Assembly: GCA_004352715.1 (NCBI GenBank)
Contig: SCFE01000020.1
Span: 1,135,049-1,199,048 of the forward strand
Source: Hofstenia miamia
Lineage: Eukaryota; Xenacoelomorpha; Acoela
DNA: 64,000 nucleotides
Direction: 5' to 3'
Shown: piece after piece, positions 22,593 through 33,410 of the stretch
Position numbering within the stretch: position 1 is the first letter of the stretch
How the letters are laid out: each line of letters starts with the position of its first letter
Position numbers and translations under genes: made by a program
Notes under the pieces: generated by a model
What the model was told of the DNA's origin: nothing
Database searches by the model: none
Seen by the model: only the letters and a program-made list of their open reading frames with translations

Positions 22593-24610
22593 GTTGATGC
22601 ATCATTGTCCAACAAATATTTTTAAAATGTGCTTAAGTGCATACTGCATGCTACGAATTTGGTTAATTATGCAAAGTTATCAATTATTTTTTAAATTTTT
22701 TATTATATGTTTTATTGAATTTCTCATGGTTTTTTCTTTGCAGATCCGGATACAATTTTACAAAATCTTGCATTTCCAAAGAGAATTCATATATTTATAT
22801 AATTTCTCGGGATAGTTCAGTTCGAAATGAATGTTTGCAGCAGCTTCCCAATTTCATAGTTGAGTCAGCTGTTACGTTAATGTGGGTTTTGCTCTAAGGC
22901 TTAGAGTTTAGGCATTGGCCTACGAATTGTCCTATGAAAAGTAGAGGTCCCTATCAAATTCCTGTGAACCATCCAAGTGCTAAGTTTTTGCGCTTGAAGC
23001 ACATTTCTTGGAAATTGATCCAATTCTATCTAAAGATCTGCTCTCACAAATGCTCAAAGGGCAAATTTATTATACATTTCTATAATCGCACGTACTCAGT
23101 GGTGGCTGGGTGCGTGCAAAAGCTAGGCAAACAAATATTTTTAAGTAACCAAATTAATATAAATAATAAACCATGAAAATATATTTATTTGCGAAATCAC
23201 TGAGAGGCATTTTTTTCAGAAAGATATTTGTAATATTATTATTATAAAAATAAGATTAGTCCTGCAGTTCATTTAATAAAACATTTTCACGAAAAATTGC
23301 AAATAATTTCTGTAGTTTTTTCTCTAGGTTGTCCTTGCATTTGTACAGAAATAATCGTTCAGTAGACGCTGCTGAAAATCAAATAGTTTGTATTAAATCA
23401 AATAATTACAAATTTCAAGCAAGACAGTTGATATATCATGCATAGTTCAAGATATCGAATACGAATTTTGTCGATTTACAATTGAAGGCATGTCAATGAT
23501 GGCGAACTTGAGATTAACCACAAAGTTCTTCAAGTTTGAGAAAATTGGAGTAAAAATTTAGAACAGATACTTGCAGCTGATGGTAATCACATGTAAATTT
23601 CAATTGTTCAAAGTTTTTAAAATATAAGAATTCTATAAAACGACATTTGCATAGGGATATGAAACTGGCCTCCATTTGAGGTCATATGACCACAATTTAT
23701 TTCAAAATAAATCTCTCTTAATATAATGATCAAAGTGACATTTGATTTTCGAATGAATTGGTTGCACATTAGAAAAAATTCGTATTTCATTAACAATTCC
23801 TATACATTTTCTCACTTCTGTCAAAGAAAAACAATGGGTACCGTATTCTTATTGATGAATGTGTACAAGGAATCCGTGGGATAAAAAATGCGAAAAAACA
23901 TTATCCCAGATATGCTATATATTCGGTTTTCGGCACTGCTTAAATTAAGAAATGTTCTTATTGATATTTACATAAACATCATGTTTACTTTTGGGTTATT
24001 GTATTGAATGAAAATATTTCGCGGGTTTCTTACAACATGATTATTTCAATGTGAAGAAATGAGCGGACTGCTTTCTTTGCTAGCTAAATCTTGGCTCAAT
24101 GATTTGAAGAAAACGGATATGTTTAATCGTTAGAGCGAGCGTAGGTACAAGCATTAAGGCCATGCTGTGGTGCAATCGTTTTATTATTTTTAAAGCACAT
24201 CGTAATGAATTATATCCTATATTCCATTCATATTTTCCCCATGTCTTTAAAAGTACTATTCTTAGCAAGAACTTAATTAAAAACCGTTGTATGAAAGCAT
24301 AGAATGTGCCAAGATCTTAGTAAGAATAGTCTTTATAAATAATGCAGTAAATATTACGACAGAATTTATATAAAGCACCTGTTACAAAATACAGTTTAAC
24401 TAGTATATATAATGAAGAAAAGTGTCTTCAAATTTTTCTTGACATTTGACAACGCTGTGATTGATCAGATACATTTTGGCAAGCAAACTGAAAACAGCGT
24501 GAATATAAACTTGATAATTCACAAGAATTACAAAGACACTGTTAAAGATTTAATATCAAAGTCTACAAAGCAATATGGTAGATCGTGGTTGATAGTGTAC
24601 TAAATTATGG
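22593..24610. other. Non-coding, no gene recognised
   Basis: Short frames only (up to about 80 codons), none with recognisable motifs. Confidence 0.4.
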
Positions 24611-24790
24611 AGATACCTAGATGCCAATCCATTAAGGGATTTAAAAACAAGTGGTCCAACTCTATTTTATTCAATATAAAATAGGTAGATAAGGCGTAAC
24701 ATGATCATTGGAAATCTTGAAAAAGACCAGTCTAGCCGCATTATTCTGATCAACATGCCATTTGATCAAAGAAATTATAGATAAGTCATA
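24610..24790 (-). mobile_element. LINE C-terminal relic
   Basis: On the minus strand, NNAARLVFFKISNDHVTPYL can be read from about 24760 to 24695. It matches the QNxAARLV..xDHVTPxL block found after the reverse transcriptase of many CR1/L2-like LINEs. Stops follow. Only a decayed fragment remains. Confidence 0.55.
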
Positions 24791-25097
24791 TAAGAAAACG
24801 TTACAATGAGATTTCATTTTGTATGGTTTATTTCAATAAGTCTTTCAGCAGATGCAAATAGTAGCACACTAAGACTAAGCTTTTCTACAATGATGATGGT
24901 TTTAGCAATGTTGTAAATCATTGAAAATGAGACTTGCCAATTGATAAACCACAGTGTTGAAAAACCGCTAAATCCAAACTTACAAACCACGATCATATGG
25001 ATGATCATAAGATTGCATTTGTAGTCTCAACAGTTGCTATTTCATATCCATTGGCACCTTCAAATACAGCTAAAATATAATTAGTTAGTACTTGTAC

Positions 25098-26097
25098 NNN
25101 NNNNNNNNNNNNNNNNNNNNNNNNNNNNNNNNNNNNNNNNNNNNNNNNNNNNNNNNNNNNNNNNNNNNNNNNNNNNNNNNNNNNNNNNNNNNNNNNNNNN
25201 NNNNNNNNNNNNNNNNNNNNNNNNNNNNNNNNNNNNNNNNNNNNNNNNNNNNNNNNNNNNNNNNNNNNNNNNNNNNNNNNNNNNNNNNNNNNNNNNNNNN
25301 NNNNNNNNNNNNNNNNNNNNNNNNNNNNNNNNNNNNNNNNNNNNNNNNNNNNNNNNNNNNNNNNNNNNNNNNNNNNNNNNNNNNNNNNNNNNNNNNNNNN
25401 NNNNNNNNNNNNNNNNNNNNNNNNNNNNNNNNNNNNNNNNNNNNNNNNNNNNNNNNNNNNNNNNNNNNNNNNNNNNNNNNNNNNNNNNNNNNNNNNNNNN
25501 NNNNNNNNNNNNNNNNNNNNNNNNNNNNNNNNNNNNNNNNNNNNNNNNNNNNNNNNNNNNNNNNNNNNNNNNNNNNNNNNNNNNNNNNNNNNNNNNNNNN
25601 NNNNNNNNNNNNNNNNNNNNNNNNNNNNNNNNNNNNNNNNNNNNNNNNNNNNNNNNNNNNNNNNNNNNNNNNNNNNNNNNNNNNNNNNNNNNNNNNNNNN
25701 NNNNNNNNNNNNNNNNNNNNNNNNNNNNNNNNNNNNNNNNNNNNNNNNNNNNNNNNNNNNNNNNNNNNNNNNNNNNNNNNNNNNNNNNNNNNNNNNNNNN
25801 NNNNNNNNNNNNNNNNNNNNNNNNNNNNNNNNNNNNNNNNNNNNNNNNNNNNNNNNNNNNNNNNNNNNNNNNNNNNNNNNNNNNNNNNNNNNNNNNNNNN
25901 NNNNNNNNNNNNNNNNNNNNNNNNNNNNNNNNNNNNNNNNNNNNNNNNNNNNNNNNNNNNNNNNNNNNNNNNNNNNNNNNNNNNNNNNNNNNNNNNNNNN
26001 NNNNNNNNNNNNNNNNNNNNNNNNNNNNNNNNNNNNNNNNNNNNNNNNNNNNNNNNNNNNNNNNNNNNNNNNNNNNNNNNNNNNNNNNNNNNNNNNN
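25098..26097. other. Assembly gap (1000 N)
   Basis: Unresolved bases. Confidence 0.99.
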
Positions 26098-26635
26098 CAT
26101 CTTTGATGTCAGAATAAACCATTGAAATATTTTGGTTGTAATCCAAGTATTATGCTGAAATTTAGCATGTATATTTATTTTAGAAAGTATAAATACATAT
26201 TCCTTGTTAGATTTATTTTTCTCCTTGCATATATTTTACATAAATTATCAATTGTTTAGCTAAAACCATGAAAAACTAAGGAATACGTTGGATGGACCAG
26301 ATTCCAACTGATAAAGCCATGTCAGAAATTGACTGGTGTAATGCCAATTACAACCATCCATATATCTAATTTACATTAAAGCAATGCATTGATGCGTTAG
26401 GTGAACATTTTGTGTGTTAGAAATATATGCAAAAGTTTAACAAAGCTCATTAGCATGCAGAAATGTTGAAAATTTCCCTCATGTTAACTAGAACAATGTG
26501 TTTTTATGTTTTGAAATGTGAAATTATCATTTTTCCATGTCGTTTATGGAACCAACAAAATTATTTAATGTTTGTTCAAATCATTAAAATATTCTAGAAC
26601 ATACACATATAGATATATTTTTATAGCAATGACTA
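26098..26635. other. Non-coding between gaps
   Basis: Nothing recognised. Confidence 0.4.
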
Positions 26636-27520
26636 NNNNNNNNNNNNNNNNNNNNNNNNNNNNNNNNNNNNNNNNNNNNNNNNNNNNNNNNNNNNNNNNN
26701 NNNNNNNNNNNNNNNNNNNNNNNNNNNNNNNNNNNNNNNNNNNNNNNNNNNNNNNNNNNNNNNNNNNNNNNNNNNNNNNNNNNNNNNNNNNNNNNNNNNN
26801 NNNNNNNNNNNNNNNNNNNNNNNNNNNNNNNNNNNNNNNNNNNNNNNNNNNNNNNNNNNNNNNNNNNNNNNNNNNNNNNNNNNNNNNNNNNNNNNNNNNN
26901 NNNNNNNNNNNNNNNNNNNNNNNNNNNNNNNNNNNNNNNNNNNNNNNNNNNNNNNNNNNNNNNNNNNNNNNNNNNNNNNNNNNNNNNNNNNNNNNNNNNN
27001 NNNNNNNNNNNNNNNNNNNNNNNNNNNNNNNNNNNNNNNNNNNNNNNNNNNNNNNNNNNNNNNNNNNNNNNNNNNNNNNNNNNNNNNNNNNNNNNNNNNN
27101 NNNNNNNNNNNNNNNNNNNNNNNNNNNNNNNNNNNNNNNNNNNNNNNNNNNNNNNNNNNNNNNNNNNNNNNNNNNNNNNNNNNNNNNNNNNNNNNNNNNN
27201 NNNNNNNNNNNNNNNNNNNNNNNNNNNNNNNNNNNNNNNNNNNNNNNNNNNNNNNNNNNNNNNNNNNNNNNNNNNNNNNNNNNNNNNNNNNNNNNNNNNN
27301 NNNNNNNNNNNNNNNNNNNNNNNNNNNNNNNNNNNNNNNNNNNNNNNNNNNNNNNNNNNNNNNNNNNNNNNNNNNNNNNNNNNNNNNNNNNNNNNNNNNN
27401 NNNNNNNNNNNNNNNNNNNNNNNNNNNNNNNNNNNNNNNNNNNNNNNNNNNNNNNNNNNNNNNNNNNNNNNNNNNNNNNNNNNNNNNNNNNNNNNNNNNN
27501 NNNNNNNNNNNNNNNNNNNN
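26636..27520. other. Assembly gap (885 N)
   Basis: Unresolved. It truncates the reading frame that starts at 27798 on the minus strand. Confidence 0.99.
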
Positions 27521-27798
27521 AAAAAATTGTTATTAATATTTGGTTCAGAAGTACTTAGCTTTGTAAGATGTGTTATCAGAGAGAGATCGGATAATTGCTG
27601 TGTGAGTCCCGTACTGCTCAGATCCAATGTTGGATTTGATGTGTGACTCTCGTACTGCCCAGAACTTATCTTTGTAGGATGTGTTGTCAGGGAGAGATCG
27701 GATAACTGCTGTGTTACATTATCATCTCTGCTTATTCTCTTTATAAAATTTCCATTTTCATCTAAACCAATTATTTCTTTTTTCTTTTTTGTTTTCAT
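27521..27798 (-). CDS. Partial reading frame with 37-residue internal repeat
   Basis: From ATG 27798-27796 an open frame of about 92 codons runs into the gap. After a basic start (KTKKKKEIIGLDENGNFIKR) it has two copies of TQQLSDLSLTTHPTKISS-like sequence spaced exactly 111 bases (37 codons) apart, joined by a Ser/Thr-rich spacer. The copies differ by several bases but keep the frame. No signal peptide or known domain is visible. It could be the first exon of a repetitive low-complexity protein. No function is proposed. Confidence 0.4.
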
Positions 27799-27859
27799 AT
27801 TTATTCTATATCATAGCTATCTTTTGTGATGTAATTGCATGCACTCTAAATTTATTACT

Positions 27860-28150
27860 TTTATAACTAGTAGCTTACTGAAACTATAAATTATACACAC
27901 TAATTTCGTTTTATTATGCCATTTGGATGATATTTACCGAAAAACATGAATTAAATTTTTCCGAATTTGTAGAGTTTGTTTTGGTTAGGCGAATTTATAG
28001 ACATTGCTTTTGCTATTTATGATATTACTTTGTATTTTCCTTGAAATTTTTGTTTGTGAATAATACACTATTTACAAACATTTATATATTTAGAATCGCG
28101 AAGGCATCACAGAGTTTACAAATTTAACAATTGGAAATCATATCTAACTA
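27860..28150 (-). repeat. Dispersed copy of the 5340-5650 repeat, inverted
   Basis: TGAATAATACACTATTTACAA and GAGTTTACAAATTTAACAATTGG also occur in the right arm of the cluster (about 8465-8540). The block 27870-28010 is the inverse of about 5500-5640. This shows the cluster at 5195-9345 is built from a dispersed family. Confidence 0.7.
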
Positions 28151-28865
28151 CTTATATGACCCTTTTTAGATCTAAATTCACCAGTCCTAATAATGAAACT
28201 TACTTAACATACGAAGTGCCTATGAGCCCCGATCACTGCCAGTCGGCTTATGTTGATTATAGTGTTACTATATTAGATTCTATTTCAACCGACTGACTGC
28301 TGACCAGTTCCTACTTCCCACTGGTGGCATTGATTACTCGCATGTATTCTAGGCTTTCATGTACGTTTATAAATGTAGGGATATTACATGTAAGTAATTA
28401 TAATAAGCTAAAGCATCCCAGTTGCGCTATCGTTCTGTATTTGCTCAACAACAATAACAAGGGTAATCAATGCAATAAATTATTAGATTACAAATCACAA
28501 AATATCACTGAGAGCACTATCCACGCACTGTGAGTCACATTGGCGAACCCTGCGGTTTCCCAGAAGAATGGAGCAGTTACCAAGTTGGAATTCTCTTCTC
28601 TTGCATAGTTGCATAGTTCTGCCCCGAGTCTTGACCCTCTACCATCATGTTCTCCCAACCTAAACAGAGTGCTACAGATAATAAAACCAGAGTTGCTGGA
28701 TTACCAATAGCACGATTTAATCGGGAGTGATTATGGAATCCCTCACCCCTTTTGTGTAAAGAAAAGGGACAACCGTTATAGCAATTATACCTATTTCGCT
28801 CAAATTAAGGGTTGACAAGATTCTACAATACACTTCACAATCTAGAACCATATATAGCATTGACA
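28151..28865. other. Non-coding, less AT-rich, nothing recognised
   Basis: No supported gene. Short frames only. Confidence 0.35.
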
Positions 28866-28869
28866 GAAA

Positions 28870-29130
28870 AGGGGAAAACGCTTATAGCTTAAAAACTATT
28901 AATGGTGTGCTCAATCTGACCCCGCGACCTCTGACTTTGAGTACGGCACGCCTCAATGGGTTTGGAATATCTTTGCACATATTAAGAAACAGTAAAAGTT
29001 CTTTGTTGCCTCCAGGGGCTCAAAACCTAAATACATTAACACTAAGTAAGGAGAGAATTTCTAAAGAAAACTGGTTAATCTATTCAAAAATCTCTGTCAC
29101 AGCAATAAGCTTTAATAGAAATTTTCAACA
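28870..29130 (+). repeat. Dispersed repeat, partner at 49345-49620
   Basis: Shared blocks in the same order include ACGCTTATAGCT, TGGAATATCTTTGCACA and AATAGAAATTTTCAA-like sequence. Divergence is substantial. A 176-codon frame at 28907-29437 crosses it and is rejected as a gene because the partner copy is not open. Confidence 0.65.
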
Positions 29131-30339
29131 TTGCATTAATGTATGTTCCCCAATAGACCTACCCACGCTCCAAGATTTTCAAATTTGGAATTTAAAACGG
29201 ACGCTAGGCTGTTTAAGGTTAAATTTGTTATTCTTACACTGCAACAAACGAAATCAATCTGCAATAATTTTGGTGAAACGTCGAGGACAATCGGAAATTA
29301 GTTCTTTTCTTACAAAAATTCGAAAGCACAACACCAATTCTGGTTGTGACATAAAAATTAACCAGGTTAGTTTTCGTTTGAAATTTAAATACAAACGAAA
29401 AAGGTTTGTGTGTTGTAAATTAAGCACCCAAAAGTGACAAGGTCACACTGGAGAAAAAAGATAGCCTCAAGAAAAGTTAGAGTAAAATCAGGCTAATCCG
29501 CACTCTTCCTAAATTATAATAAAACTTGAAATATATCCTAAGTAACTTTTCTGCTACACTAATTCTAGAACTCGACTAAGGGATTTCTCTTTAGATATTG
29601 TGTCATTTTATTTTAGTTTATTATTTCTACGAACTCTACGTAGTTTCATTAAGGATTGTGAATTCATATACATGTACAAGTTACAATCTACATTATTATA
29701 TTAAATCTTGTTTTGATATGTGTAATACTTAATCTAATGCAAGCTTAGATTATCTCAGCCTCCTGGGATGCTTACTTATCTGCAGTTAATGAGAATAAAT
29801 ACCAAACGTATCTCTAACAGGACTATAAAGCTTTTAATAGGTTGTACATTAATTTAAGTTTTAATTGAAATTGGAGAAATATTACTTATGGTTTTTATTA
29901 GTTTCCAAATAATAACTAACTTTAATTTACAACAATCATAATTTCAAATTGAAACAAGTAAAGCAAAATTCACCGATTCTCTTTTCAAATTGAAAAAAGC
30001 CAGCACTTAGTTCTCCATAGCTTATGAAAGTTTTATCCTGAAAATAGGATACAGTTTCCCATTGTGTGTCAATGGGTAAAACATTTGACAAATATTCAAC
30101 ATATTAGAAAACTATAATCTTTAGGTGATGTATACAACGTATATAAGGAATAATGAAATGCAAAAGAATTAACACTATTCATCATGGATATTTCGGGATT
30201 GCATTACAGGTTTCTTCATGGGTCAAAGTATTCTTCCTCACCCTATTCCACTCAACGTTAATTGAGTGGAGATTCTCATGGAGCCCTACAGATCTCTTTA
30301 ACGCTTATTATTAATCTTATGTAATTTATTTCATATGTT
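29131..30339. other. Non-coding, nothing recognised
   Basis: AT-rich with no supported gene. Confidence 0.4.
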
Positions 30340-30680
30340 GTTTTTCAAAAAAATCAAAAAATTTTTTTTCATTTATTTCTGGCTTGTGTGCTTTTTTATA
30401 ATAATTATGTATAGAAATGTTATTTTCTCGCTATTTTCCTAAACTTTGTTTAATTCGGACATTGTTTAATCCGGATATTTCAGTAGTTTGCGAATATTTA
30501 CATAATTAAGTTTATATTATGTAGTAATAATGAAATGATATAATCGGAAAACAATTATTTGCTCATATTTTTTATTGTTTGCCATCCACGCTTTCTAATT
30601 CGGATTAATTGAAGTCTAAAATTATGGTAAAACCTTAGCTGATATTAAGTTATATGATAGTATTGACAATTTATATTTTT
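30340..30680 (+). repeat. Dispersed repeat, partner at 3770-4111
   Basis: High-identity copy of the left-hand repeat, lacking the TTAA MITE that ends the other copy. Confidence 0.8.
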
Positions 30681-31830
30681 TTTTCAATTTAGCAAAAGTT
30701 TTCGCTGAAGTAAGCGGGTTGGATCATATTTACAAACAATCTGTCTAATCTAAAAAATTTTCATAGTGACTGCAAACATTACTAACTTTTAATAATTTTT
30801 TAATATAGTAATTAATATCCAGATAATTGCATAACAAGAATATTTAGCTTTATTGTATTAGTTGCGTTTAATCCGCCATTCTCTAATTTGTCTATCCCAA
30901 AAATAAAATATTTTTAAGCAACATAAAATACGTTCAGCTTCACTGTTTCCAAAATATTGAAATACAATCAATCTTTATTTAATTCTTTGATCCTTTGTAT
31001 TTTATATTTATAGTCTTCCATTATACGGGATTTATTGTTTTATAAAATCTGCCTAATTCGGATTTTTACATTGAGCCTTTCCATTATATTTCGTTTTTTG
31101 CGCATTCGCAATTTAACAAGAGCATATATTTTTTGCTGAGCCGTTAATTTTGGGGTCCGCTGAGAACTTAATTCTAGCATTTCCATATACATCTTTTGTT
31201 CTTCATCGGAACAGTTTGTAAATTCGTCCATGACTTTAGCTCAGTAAACTATAATTGTGTTTAAAAATTTATGAATATGTATTTATAATTAAGTTTTACA
31301 TCTGCGGAAGATCATCAATGAGGTGCCAACGTCAATCATTTACTATTCAACTTGCTTTTTGGCGACAATCACTGCAACAATAGCTGCAATGCTTTTAGCT
31401 AACTAAAAATTCTCCTCAAACTTATCATAGAAATGCTAACATCTACCAATTTGCCAACGTCTATTAATTAATAAAAAAATCTCAATTTTTCGCAATCAAT
31501 CCTACTTGTTGATTGTAATTACAGTGAACAATTCCAATCAGCATTCAAATGAACAATCAACACACTTATTTGAAGCCCAAGATTTTAAATTAATTATAAA
31601 AGGGCATACTTCGTAGTACAAATATTATAAAATGTAAACATTGGTGCTTTACATTGTCCGGAAAAGACAGCTTGGAATTCTTTGTGGTTATTTTCGCACA
31701 TACCTTGCATTCTGTGGTATTCATTCACCTAAGTATTTGATTTAGATCTCTAATAAAATATAAAACTTCAAACTCCTGTTACAAATAGCAACTGAAAGTA
31801 AAATCCGGATTAGACATCTGAATTTTTTTG
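30681..31830. other. Possible remainder of a pogo/Tigger-like non-coding element
   Basis: Words such as AATCCGCCATTCTC, TAATTCGGATTT and AAATCCGGATTAGACA recur to about 31820, recalling the AATCCGGA-rich ends of Tigger-type elements. No DDE transposase was found. A 63-codon minus frame (31040-31231) is basic and unrecognised. Confidence 0.3.
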
Positions 31831-31949
31831 GTATATTTTAACATATATATATATCCATTATTATAGCGGTTATTGGCATAAACATTTTATTTTTTGGAGT
31901 TTATTATAAGAATAAATGTTCCATGATTGTTACTAAAGTGTGCAGGGAG

Positions 31950-32181
31950 CGAGGAGTACAGAGAGCGAGATATTGACACATTTTTTGAAAAATCAAGGTT
32001 GTTGAAAAAAATTTTAAATTTGATTTTTCTATATGCCTTTGAGTAGCGTTGATATTTTGAGCAATAAAAATTGTATAGGTTCTAGTCTTAGTAGATTTAT
32101 ACATCGCTCCTGTACTATGGGATTTTTTTACTCACCTCGCTCTCTGTACGCCTAAATTGACATTTTCATAGTACAGAGAGC
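31950..32181. repeat. Small inverted-repeat structure
   Basis: GTACAGAGAGCGAG at 31956-31969 has its exact inverse CTCGCTCTCTGTAC at 32136-32149, and GTACAGAGAGC occurs again just before the single N at 32182. It may be the core of a short foldback MITE. Confidence 0.4.
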
Positions 32182-32235
32182 NTACACTGACAGTTGAAAA
32201 CACATAAATTTAATAGGCGTAATTAACCAAAATAT

Positions 32236-32238
32236 ATT

Positions 32239-32276
<38 letters not shown>
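32236..32276. repeat. (TA)n microsatellite
   Basis: A pure TA run. Similar runs occur near 938, 32740, 36200-36256, 39370-39402, 41594-41622, 42650-42715 and 44142-44170; several abut Ns or duplications. Confidence 0.95.
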
Positions 32277-32278
<2 letters not shown>

Positions 32279-32550
32279 ATGTATCCCACTAAATGGTTTT
32301 TGAAAACCTCATCATGACCGCGTTTCCAAACAAACCTTTGAAATTTTGCAGGGTAGTGTCTCTAATTTACCTACCCCATGTTAAATTTATTTAAGTTCGA
32401 GTAAATACTGCGAAGCAATGGCCAAAAAATACATTTTTTGGGGAAAATGCCATTCCCGCTAAATGCCTTAGAAATATAGAATCGTTTCCCGCCAAATGTA
32501 AAGTTTTTGCATTTTTCATAGCAAAAAGCGAAAAATATACAGGGTTGAGT

Positions 32551-32723
32551 ATAAGTAACTGAAACATTTTTTAGTAACTCAGCAACCAAACGGCCAATTT
32601 CAATGAAATAAAAATAAGTAAAAATAAAATCCTAGATTCTCCTCTATCGATTGCTTTTTATTTCATTGAAATTGGCCGTTTGGTTGTTAAATTATTCAAA
32701 AAAGAAAAGTTTCAGTTACTTAT
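32551..32723. mobile_element. Tc1/mariner-like MITE with long terminal inverted repeats
   Basis: ATAAGTAACTGAAAC at the left is matched by GTTTCAGTTACTTAT at the right, and further in, CAACCAAACGGCCAATTTCAATGAAATA is inverted as TATTTCATTGAAATTGGCCG and TTTGGTTG. The arms are about 55-60 bases around a short core. TA lies at both ends, as expected for a Tc1/mariner target. No coding capacity. Confidence 0.7.
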
Positions 32724-32759
32724 GGACCACCATTTATATATATATATATATATATATAC

Positions 32760-33410
32760 AAATATTAATCGATCTACTAGGAAACAATTTCAACTAAATA
32801 ATCCGACTTATACCCATTTATATAAATTTGAATTCAAATACAACGTTACTTTTGAAACATTTGGAAGTCTAAGTTTAATACTTATTTGGCATAAATTTAA
32901 CACTCTAACACAGAAAAACTAAACTAATTTTAAAATTGCTTGCATCAATCGAATGTCTTAGATAATACAAATCGCTTTTTAAGAGTCAAAATAAGACAAT
33001 AATTTCCTTAGTTAGAAATACAGTTACAAATTCTACAAAACTAATGCGTATTCATAAAATAAAATACATTCATCATAAATAGCGATTGACAGCTGAATTT
33101 TGTTAGTCTTAATCGCTGAGATGCGAATAAAATATATTTAATTTCACAGCTGTTATATTTTGTGAAAGACATAGTGACAGTAGTATAGAAAAAAATTAGA
33201 ATGAACATGTTAAGTATAAGGTTTGAAATAAATCGTTGACAATCGCATTTTAAAGTAACAATCATTTTAAAACATGATTCAGTTAACGTAAAAACTTGCA
33301 ATTTCAAATTAAATCGTGATCAAAATAACATTCGGCATAGACACCGCATTACAAAAAACTGCACATTGCTTAAACACAGCGTTTTATAAAATAAAAGTCG
33401 AAGCAAACAA
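32760..33410. other. Downstream flank and possible 3' UTR of the receptor kinase gene
   Basis: AT-rich. No strict AATAAA was found on the minus strand just past the stop. Minus-strand ATTAAA variants occur further on, near 33135. No other gene. Confidence 0.35.

Noticed and set aside
28907-29437. 176-codon plus-strand frame
   Set aside because: It begins inside a dispersed repeat whose other copy (49345) is not open, the composition is random-like and no motif is recognised.
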